The notes beneath the pieces were generated by a model. It searched no databases. It saw only the letters and a program-made list of their open reading frames with translations, and had not been told where the DNA came from. A stretch of 12,164 bases of DNA from Treponema sp. (GTDB lineage Bacteria; Spirochaetota; Spirochaetia; Treponematales; Breznakiellaceae), in contig JAITNU010000197.1 in the NCBI GenBank assembly GCA_031290325.1, positions 1 through 12,164 on the forward strand, given 5' to 3'. The position numbers were made by a program, and so were the translations under genes. Positions 7,229 through 12,164 of the stretch are shown in pieces (within the stretch, counting starts at the first letter, position 1; each line of letters begins with the position of its first letter).

Positions 7229-7251
7229 TTTTTCCTCAAGTTTTTCCTCAA
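7229..7251 (-). repeat. Duplicated ribosome-binding segment before argB
   Basis: Read on the - strand, TTGAGGAAAAA occurs twice exactly (7251-7241 and 7239-7229) with a 12-bp period, filling the argC-argB gap. Each copy holds a GAGGA Shine-Dalgarno core. The second is at normal distance from the argB ATG and the first is 12 bp further upstream. Confidence 0.85.
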
Positions 7252-8370
7252 CTAAAACGACGCGGGGATAGCGGTAAGCCCTGCGGTTTCATCAAACCCA
7301 CTGATGATATTCATGTTCTGAACCGCCTGTCCTGCTGCGCCCTTGACCATGTTGTCAATGGCGCTTGCCACAATGAGGGTCCTGCCGCTTTGATCCAGAT
7401 GTACCGACAGGTCACAGAAATTGGATTGTCGCACCCGGCTCGTAGCCGCAATACTCCCCAGGGGCAGTACCCGCACAAAGGGTTCATCCTGGTAAAATTC
7501 GGTGTAACATTCCCAGATTTCCCTGGTTTTCTCCTCAATCTCCCTGGCCGGCGGACGAGGTGCCGGGGAACGGGGAACCGCAGCCTGCCAGGTATCCACC
7601 AGCGGCAGGTAGATGGTACTGAGGATGCCCCGGTTCATGGGCGCCAGGTGGGGGGTGAAGATGAGTTGCGGCCCCTCCGGTTGCTCCACCTTGAGCATAG
7701 CCTGGTAATTCCGGATGATTTCCGGAGTATGCCGGTGGCTCCCCACCTTGTAGGGAGAAACCGAATCGGCACATTCAGGGTAATGAAAGGCCCGTGCCGG
7801 CTCCCGGCCTCCACCGGTAACCCCGGAGGCGGCGTCCACGATGATAAGCCCCGGACCCACAAGGCCCTTTGCCAGGGCAGGAAAGGCCCCCAGGGACGCT
7901 CCGGTAGGATAACAGCCCGGATTTCCAATGATCACCGGACCGGAAGCGGCCAGGGCCTTTATCCGGCTGCGGTTCAGTTCTGGAAGCCCGTACACCGATT
8001 GCCTGCGCAGCCCAGGGTACTGGTAGGGCTTCCCGTACCATGCGGAAAAGGTTGCCTCATCATCACCAAAACGAAAATCCGCCGACAAGTCAATAAAGGG
8101 GATGCCCTTGTCCATGCACGCCTGAGCATAAGGCTCCCCCACCCCGTGGGGCAGGGAGGCGAACACCACATCCGAAGCGGCAATCACCGTTTCAACCTTG
8201 GTAAGGGACGCCGAAACCTTCCCCAGTAAATTGGGATATATATGTTCAATCCGGTCGCCCTCATAGCTTACGGACGCAAGGGCAAGTCCCTTAATCTCTG
8301 GATGCCCCGACAGGAGCCGGACTAATTCGACTCCTGCATAGCCGGTTGCGCCGATAATTCCCGCGATCAT
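7252..8370 (-). CDS. argC: N-acetyl-gamma-glutamyl-phosphate reductase
   Basis: A 372-residue NADPH-dependent dehydrogenase that reduces N-acetylglutamyl phosphate to the semialdehyde used by ArgD. The start shows the nucleotide fold GIIGATGYAGVELVRLL (4-20), then SLPHGVG (72-78), IDLSADFR (93-100), the catalytic Cys153 in GNPGCYPTG, VDAASGVTGGGR (178-189), the catalytic-region motif HRHTPE (212-217), FTPHLAPMNRGIL (238-250) and a conserved C-terminal IDNMVKGAAGQAVQN. The start at 8370 is chosen because GAGGAGG lies 8 bp upstream and the protein then begins directly with the Rossmann strand. An in-frame ATG at 8409 adds 13 residues not expected in the family. It is about 25 residues longer than usual because of a Pro/Arg-rich insert near 259-280. 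First gene of the arg operon; no clear ArgR box was seen upstream. Confidence 0.95.
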   Translation of the reverse strand: MIAGIIGATGYAGVELVRLLSGHPEIKGLALASVSYEGDRIEHIYPNLLGKVSASLTKVETVIAASDVVFASLPHGVGEPYAQACMDKGIPFIDLSADFRFGDDEATFSAWYGKPYQYPGLRRQSVYGLPELNRSRIKALAASGPVIIGNPGCYPTGASLGAFPALAKGLVGPGLIIVDAASGVTGGGREPARAFHYPECADSVSPYKVGSHRHTPEIIRNYQAMLKVEQPEGPQLIFTPHLAPMNRGILSTIYLPLVDTWQAAVPRSPAPRPPAREIEEKTREIWECYTEFYQDEPFVRVLPLGSIAATSRVRQSNFCDLSVHLDQSGRTLIVASAIDNMVKGAAGQAVQNMNIISGFDETAGLTAIPASF

Positions 8371-8514
8371 ATCATCAACCTCCTCAATGATCAGAACGAT
8401 GCTCATCAATACTATACCTTATATTTGAACTTGTTTATAGGGGGAACGCAGGGTAATTTGGTTATCCTGACAAGATTTGTTGCACTTAGTTCGTAACTGG
8501 TATAGAATAAACTG
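8371..8514. promoter_or_regulatory. Divergent promoter region between argC and the molybdenum-cofactor genes
   Basis: This gap of about 144 bp must hold start signals for both operons. For the + strand the best fit is TTGCAC (8480-8485), a 17-bp spacer and TAGAAT (8503-8508). Its start point would fall at about 8515, on top of the first possible ATG of the next gene. For the - strand a TATAGT -10-like box lies near 8411-8416 on the argC leader, but its -35 is poor. No ArgR-type palindrome or molybdate-responsive site could be recognised by eye. Confidence 0.4.
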
Positions 8515-9108
8515 ATGAAGCATGCTGTTTTTTCTATGGAATCCATGATCCTTATCGGTTCGGGGGGACGGAATTCAGGTAAAACGACCTTGGCCGTGGA
8601 ATTGATACGCCGCTGGAAGGATCGCTTCCCCATTACGGCACTCAAGGTTACTACTATTGCCCATGAAGGCGGCGTTTGCCACCGGGGCGGAGAGGGCTGC
8701 GGGGCCTGTACCATTGGGTCAAAGTATGTGCTGGAGGAGGAACCCGGTTTATCCGCCGGCAAGGATACCGTTCAGTTGCTCCAGGCCGGTGCGGCTCAGG
8801 TCTTCTGGCTCCGGTCCCTGCACGCTGCCCTCGGGGAGGCATATACCGTTTTCCGGGAAAAAGCCCCGCCAGATACCCTCATTATTTGTGAATCCAACAG
8901 CCTGCGGGAAGTGGTCATGCCCGGTTGTTTTATCATGCTCAATTCCGGTACCGGGGATGCAATCAAACCCAGTGCCGCGGCAGTGGCGGAGCTGGCTCAC
9001 ATCACCATGAGAAGTCCGGTTGGACCGGATGCACTGGAAGGGCTGCTTGCACACGTGCTGATTGAGCGGACAGCAGCGGGATGCCCGGTGGTCCGTCTTG
9101 TTGGTTAG
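8515..9108 (+). CDS. MobB-like P-loop GTPase-type protein with Cys motif
   Basis: A protein of up to 197 residues. Its core begins MILIGSGGRNSGKTT (residues 11-25), a Walker A loop as in MobB, the protein that assists attachment of a nucleotide to molybdopterin. Unlike standard MobB it carries CHRGGEGCGAC (55-65), a C-x6-C-x2-C cluster that could bind a metal or iron-sulfur centre. Further on come AGKDTVQLL (81-89), VFWLR (96-100) and CESNSLREVV (125-134), with another Cys. The position directly before moeA, 9 bp apart, supports a molybdenum-cofactor role. Similar P-loop proteins with this Cys pattern occur, to my recollection, beside molybdenum genes in anaerobes. The start is unresolved: ATG 8515 coincides with the predicted transcript start, ATG 8536 has no ribosome site, and ATG 8545 fits the domain best but has only a weak GGA upstream. 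The outermost start is given. Confidence 0.75.
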   Translation: MKHAVFSMESMILIGSGGRNSGKTTLAVELIRRWKDRFPITALKVTTIAHEGGVCHRGGEGCGACTIGSKYVLEEEPGLSAGKDTVQLLQAGAAQVFWLRSLHAALGEAYTVFREKAPPDTLIICESNSLREVVMPGCFIMLNSGTGDAIKPSAAAVAELAHITMRSPVGPDALEGLLAHVLIERTAAGCPVVRLVG

Positions 9109-9117
9109 GAAAAATAA

Positions 9118-10326
9118 ATGGAAAAAATAGATCTGGAAAAGGCCCTGGAATTGGTGCTGGCCAGGGTTATGCCCATCAATGAAACCCAAGGTATCCCGTT
9201 AACCATGAGTCTGGGACAGGTGACCGGGGAACCTATCTATGCGCCCCTGGACAATCCCCCCTTTAATCGTTCCCCTTTGGATGGTTTTACCCTGAGAAGC
9301 GAAGATACCTGCACCGCATCTGCCGATAGTCCGGTCCGCCTGGGTATCGCAGGGGTTGTGTATGCAGGGAAGCCCTGGGATCGGGTCCTCATGCCCGGGG
9401 AGGCGGTGCGGATCATGACCGGGGGCGTCATCCCTGAAGGCGGTGATTGTGTTGTCCCCAAGGAAGAGGTGCGGGAAGATGGGACCACGGTCCTGCTTTC
9501 CCGTCCTCTGGAGCATTACCAGAACTATGTGTTCCAGGGGGAGGATATCCGCAAAGGACAATTGCTCATCCCCCAGGGGGAACGGCTGTGCTTTATACAC
9601 CTGGGTATCCTTGCCACCATGGGCCTTGCCGTTGTATCGGTGATACGTCCCCCGCGGATCGGGATACTCTGTACCGGGAGTGAGCTGTCTTCCCCTGGGA
9701 AGCCTTTGGTCCCGGGGAAGATATACAACAGTAACGAGGTGCTCCTGGGCAGCCGCCTTGGGGAACTGGGCTTCACCCCGCGGATCCTTCCCAGTATGGG
9801 GGATACTGCGACACCGGTAGCCCGTGAAATTGGGGGGCATATTGATGATGTGGACCTCTTTATCACTACCGGCGCGGTCAGCGTGGGGGATAAGGATATC
9901 ATGCGCGAGGTGTTTGATATCTTAGGGGTGGAACGCCTGTTTTGGCGTATGACCTGTAAACCGGGGGGCGCGATACTCTGTGGGGTGTACCGGGGGAAGC
10001 TGCTGATGTGCCTGTCGGGGAATCCTTTTGCCGGCCTTACCACCTTTGAACTGCTGGTAAAGCCGGTGCTGGCTAAGTTGACAGGGCGTACTGATCTCTG
10101 GCCGCAGCGGCAGCGGGGGATTCTGCAAAATACCTTTTCCAAGGAATCGGGCAGGCAACGGCGCTTTGTTCGTGCCCGGCTGGAGAAGGGCCTCGTAACC
10201 CTGCCGCAAGGACATTCTTCGGGACACTTGTTTTCTCTTTTAGGATGTAATTGTCTCGTGGATATTCCCCTGGGGAGCGGCGCCTTGTGTACGGGAAGCG
10301 AAGTTGAAGTGATTATGCTTGAGTGA
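9118..10326 (+). CDS. moeA: Molybdopterin molybdenumtransferase (MoeA)
   Basis: A 402-residue MoeA that inserts molybdate into adenylylated molybdopterin, the last common step to active cofactor. Landmarks in order: PPFNRSPLDGF (47-57; D55), VRIMTGGVIPEG (97-108; T101), GEDIRKGQLL (141-150), LCTGSEL (184-190; E189), KIYNSNE (201-207), MGDT (227-230; D229), TTGAVSVGDKD (250-260; D258), KPGGAILCG (281-289) and CLSGNPFAG (298-306). These acidic residues line up with those known to matter in Escherichia coli MoeA. The usual SAMDGYA is here SPLDGFT, a mild variant. A weak ribosome site (AGGA) lies before the ATG. It is likely co-transcribed with the MobB-like gene upstream and the ModE-like gene downstream. 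Some MoeA paralogues serve tungsten; sequence alone does not say which. Confidence 0.93.
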   Translation: MEKIDLEKALELVLARVMPINETQGIPLTMSLGQVTGEPIYAPLDNPPFNRSPLDGFTLRSEDTCTASADSPVRLGIAGVVYAGKPWDRVLMPGEAVRIMTGGVIPEGGDCVVPKEEVREDGTTVLLSRPLEHYQNYVFQGEDIRKGQLLIPQGERLCFIHLGILATMGLAVVSVIRPPRIGILCTGSELSSPGKPLVPGKIYNSNEVLLGSRLGELGFTPRILPSMGDTATPVAREIGGHIDDVDLFITTGAVSVGDKDIMREVFDILGVERLFWRMTCKPGGAILCGVYRGKLLMCLSGNPFAGLTTFELLVKPVLAKLTGRTDLWPQRQRGILQNTFSKESGRQRRFVRARLEKGLVTLPQGHSSGHLFSLLGCNCLVDIPLGSGALCTGSEVEVIMLE

Positions 10327-10347
10327 GGAGTGTGGAGTGCGGAGTGA
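10320..10347 (+). repeat. 7-bp tandem repeat at the moeA/ModE-like junction
   Basis: Four consecutive 7-bp units, TGAGTGA, GGAGTGT, GGAGTGC and GGAGTGA, run across the junction. The first holds the moeA stop (10324-10326), the first and second supply the GAGGAG ribosome site (10325-10330), and the third holds the GTG start (10337). Since 7 is not a multiple of 3, unit gain or loss would change spacing and frame here. Confidence 0.8.
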
Positions 10348-10702
10348 TGTAAGGCCGATAGTTAAAATTTTCCTGGCAGATCCCGGTGGAAAGCGTGAAC
10401 CCTTTTGTGGTCCGGGGATGATAAAGCTGCTTTTATCCATTAAGAAAAGCGGTAATGTTCGTCAAGCCTGTGAACTCATGGAGATGTCCTACAGTAAGGG
10501 CTGGAAATTGCTCAAAGGACTGGAAACCTGGCTTGGGTATCCGGTCGTGATCCGGCAACAGGGAGGTGAGGGTGGCGGTAAAGCGCATCTAACCAATGAT
10601 GGGGAGGCCTTTTTAGAAAGATACCAGCTCTTTTTCCAGGAATGTCAACAAAAGGTGCAGGATATCTTCGAGCATTATTACGGCAGAGGCATGCTTATCT
10701 AG
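10337..10702 (+). CDS. ModE-type molybdate-responsive HTH protein, DNA-binding domain only
   Basis: A 121-residue protein matching the N-terminal winged-helix domain of ModE (LysR-like HTH). Features: a short strand region PIVKIFLADPGG, a helix pair GPGMIKLLLSIKKSGNVRQACELMEMSYSKG-type (the recognition helix includes MSYSKGWKLLKGLE) and the wing with GGEGGGKAHLT, the glycine-rich loop typical of ModE, ending in a dimer helix. Full ModE has two additional C-terminal Mop domains that bind molybdate; these are absent, so direct metal sensing is not evident. The start GTG 10337 has GAGGAG 6 bp upstream; TTG 10319, overlapping moeA, is the alternative but has no ribosome site. It probably regulates molybdenum genes, perhaps the operon it sits in. 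No modABC transporter is nearby. Confidence 0.8.
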   Translation: MRSDVRPIVKIFLADPGGKREPFCGPGMIKLLLSIKKSGNVRQACELMEMSYSKGWKLLKGLETWLGYPVVIRQQGGEGGGKAHLTNDGEAFLERYQLFFQECQQKVQDIFEHYYGRGMLI

Positions 10703-10758
10703 GAATTTATTCAAAGCATTTTCCTGGTACCGCTGCATATAGTATCAGGAGGCTTTCC

Positions 10759-11871
10759 ATGAATACGTATAACCGCTTATACCGGTATCAGATGCCCATG
10801 GGAGTATTGATTTCCCTGCTCGTGCTTGGCGCTTGTGCTGTATCGAAATCAGAGGTGTCATTTGACCATTCCGGTACGCTGAGGATTGTAACCTGGAATG
10901 TGCAGACCCTGTTCGACGGTGACGAGGCGGGAACTGAATATGATGACTACCGGGCAGCAGCGGGCTGGACCGGGGAAAAGTATAGGGCACGGCTGAATTC
11001 CCTTGCCCAGGGGATTGACCGGATAGTAGCCCACGGCCCGGATCTTATTGGTCTCATGGAAACGGAAAATTCCCAGGTTTTGGCGGATCTGGTAAACGGA
11101 CCCTTGGCGGTTTATGGCTATCATTGGACAGCTTTCACTGCTCATCCAGGGGCTGCCTTGGGAATCGGGGTGGTAAGCCGCTTCCCCCTTACCGAAACCA
11201 GGGTCCATTCGATCACTGTCCAAGGGGAAACCATCCCCCGTCCGCTCCTGGAGGTCCGGCTTCAACCCCAGGATACGCCTGTGGTCCTGTTTATCTGCCA
11301 TTGGAAATCAAAACTGGGGAGTGCCACCGAATCCTCGCGCAGGGCCTCGGCCCGGGTCATACTGAGGAGACTGCATGAGCTTGAACAGGAAAATCCCCAC
11401 TTGGCCGTGGTGATCATGGGGGATTTAAATGAAAACCACGATGAATTTTACCGGAGTGATCCTTCGATCCTAAGCGCCCTCCTGCCGGATGATCCAGAAG
11501 CGGTGGAACGTACCATTACTACCAAACAAATCTCCCGGGAACAGCAGGACTTTCTCATCCTCAGCCCCCACAAACCACCCAGGCCGGAACATTTTGCCGC
11601 TGACGCACTGACCCTCTATTCCCCCTGGGGCACTGAACTACAAGGAGGTTCCTATTATTATCAGGGCGCCTGGGAAACGATAGACCATTTTTTACTGCCC
11701 CCTTCTTTGTTTGACCTGAGCGGCTGGGACTTTGATACTTGTATGGTGATAAACCAGGAACCTTTTATCAATGCCAAGGGGCATCCTGCTACTTATAACC
11801 CCCGCACGGGTAATGGTCTCAGCGACCATCTGCCCCTGATGCTTACCCTGAAGCGGGATACCACGGAGTAG
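10759..11871 (+). CDS. Endonuclease/exonuclease/phosphatase-family lipoprotein
   Basis: A 370-residue predicted lipoprotein with a hydrophobic leader and lipobox LGAC (Cys26), followed by an EEP-superfamily domain (DNase I-like phosphodiesterase fold). Catalytic landmarks: TWNVQTLFDG (45-54; N47), DLIGLMETEN (95-104; E101 as metal ligand), CHWKSK (180-185; H181), IMGDLNEN (219-226; D222, N224), TIDHFLL (307-313; D309) and GLSDHLPL (353-360; D356, H357). All expected residues are present, so it should be active. It acts outside the cytoplasmic membrane, where nucleic acids or phosphoesters are possible substrates. AGGAGG (10747-10752), 6 bp before the ATG, fixes the start; open frame continues upstream to 10642 but overlaps the ModE-like gene. 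The 56-bp gap leaves co-transcription with the molybdenum genes possible, with no obvious functional link. Superfamily sure; substrate unknown. Confidence 0.88.
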   Translation: MNTYNRLYRYQMPMGVLISLLVLGACAVSKSEVSFDHSGTLRIVTWNVQTLFDGDEAGTEYDDYRAAAGWTGEKYRARLNSLAQGIDRIVAHGPDLIGLMETENSQVLADLVNGPLAVYGYHWTAFTAHPGAALGIGVVSRFPLTETRVHSITVQGETIPRPLLEVRLQPQDTPVVLFICHWKSKLGSATESSRRASARVILRRLHELEQENPHLAVVIMGDLNENHDEFYRSDPSILSALLPDDPEAVERTITTKQISREQQDFLILSPHKPPRPEHFAADALTLYSPWGTELQGGSYYYQGAWETIDHFLLPPSLFDLSGWDFDTCMVINQEPFINAKGHPATYNPRTGNGLSDHLPLMLTLKRDTTE

Positions 11872-11888
11872 GGGAGCCTGTTGCCTGC

Positions 11889-12008
11889 TTAATCATGCAC
11901 AGAACTTCGTCCCTTGACGCCTGCCGCCTGTTCCTTGATAATACCGCGCATGGCCATTGCCGCATCCCCAGTATTTTTCAGGGTGATGTCTGTATAAATA
12001 ACCCTCAT
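11889..12008 (-). pseudogene. Broken clan AA aspartic protease-like gene, N-terminal fragment
   Basis: A 39-residue frame begins MRVIYTDITLKNTGDAAMA and continues RGIIKEQ. This resembles the opening of small retropepsin-like (clan AA) aspartic proteases, which typically start with a VY-x-x-ITLKN-x-x-D pattern and reach an I-K-E segment before the catalytic DTG. The catalytic DTG motif never appears; after residue 27 the sequence becomes unrelated and ends at TAA. GGAGG six bases before the ATG shows that the original ribosome site survives. After the break the +1 frame reads DEVLCMIK, which might be a leftover C-terminus, suggesting an internal deletion plus frameshift. It might instead be a genuine short peptide gene. 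Family call from memory of the pattern, moderate confidence. Confidence 0.45.
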
Positions 12009-12077
12009 ATTTGCCTCCATGCCTTCACTTTAGCCCATTTCTCCCCTGCTTGCAAATTGCCCCCGACAGGCCCCCGC

Positions 12078-12164
12078 TCACCGTACCTGCTGCACCCACT
12101 CTTCGCCGTGGACGCCCTCCAGACAGCGGTCTACGGGGTTTACCCGCAAGTCCATGTCCTCAAG
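12078..12164 (-). CDS. C-terminal end of a probable clan AA aspartic protease (rest outside window)
   Basis: From the right edge the - strand frame reads 28 codons, LEDMDLRVNPVDRCLEGVHG then EEWVQQVR, and stops at TGA (12080-12078). The pattern LEDMDL-x-V-x-P-x(4)-L-x-G-x-HG resembles the C-terminus of retropepsin-like clan AA proteases as I recall them. This agrees with the fragment of such a gene that lies 70 bp further along on the same strand. The main part, including the catalytic DTG, would be to the right of the window. Only 28 residues are visible, so the assignment is tentative. Confidence 0.4.
   Translation of the reverse strand, partial: LEDMDLRVNPVDRCLEGVHGEEWVQQVR

Noticed and set aside
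7216..8229. A 337-codon + strand open frame opposite argC
   Set aside because: It mirrors argC, which is certain. The translation is low-complexity and rich in Arg, Gly, Pro and His, with no domain.
8371..8514. ArgR operator before argC
   Set aside because: I looked for a TGAAT-type palindrome and found none that fits.
9199..9840. A - strand open frame opposite moeA
   Set aside because: moeA is intact with all catalytic residues; the antisense frame has no ribosome site or domain.
10642..10758. N-terminal extension of the EEP lipoprotein
   Set aside because: It overlaps the ModE-like gene, lacks a ribosome site and would bury the signal peptide; AGGAGG before 10759 marks the true start.
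11872..11900. Terminator after the EEP gene
   Set aside because: Short matching segments (GCCTG repeats) are direct, not inverted, and no T tract follows.

Overview
The window looks like a bacterial chromosome of middling G+C (roughly half; judged by eye) with compact operons and good Shine-Dalgarno sites. The style of the proteins, including the small retropepsin-like protease remnants at the right edge, reminds me of spirochaetes of the Treponema group, especially gut treponemes. That is an impression from sequence style, not a result, and I hold it with low confidence. No rRNA, tRNA, CRISPR array, integrase or insertion sequence is visible.

Layout from left to right. (1) The C-terminal part of a HicB-like protein (+) enters from the left edge. 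(2) An M20-family amidohydrolase (-) faces away from the next operon across an AT-rich intergenic region of about 315 bp that carries a good sigma70-type promoter for each direction. (3) A four-gene osmoprotectant (glycine betaine/carnitine/choline type) ABC transporter operon (+): a CBS-domain ATPase that appears to start at a CTG codon, two permeases and a lipoprotein binding protein, with every junction a 4-bp stop/start overlap. (4) An arginine biosynthesis operon on the - strand, argC-argB-argD, which converges on the transporter operon with only 7 bp between stop codons; both stops lie in one 15-bp palindrome. (5) Divergent from argC, a + strand molybdenum-cofactor cluster: a MobB-like P-loop protein with a Cys motif, a MoeA molybdenum insertase and a short ModE-type DNA-binding protein. 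These are followed by a lipoprotein of the endonuclease/exonuclease/phosphatase superfamily. (6) At the right end, on the - strand, the last codons of a probable clan AA aspartic protease and then a broken copy of the same kind of gene.

How the genes fit together. ArgC, ArgB and ArgD carry out the middle steps of ornithine synthesis from N-acetylglutamate. The first step and the deacetylation step (ArgA/ArgJ/ArgE) are not encoded here. The transporter genes form one complete import system. The MobB-like, MoeA and ModE-like genes point to molybdenum cofactor maturation with a possible local regulator. Most of the window is ordinary metabolism. The points most worth a second look are the Cys-motif P-loop protein next to moeA, the CTG start of the transporter ATPase, the small repeats placed exactly on gene starts, and the decaying protease copy at the right edge. 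I see no convincing previously undescribed multi-gene system.
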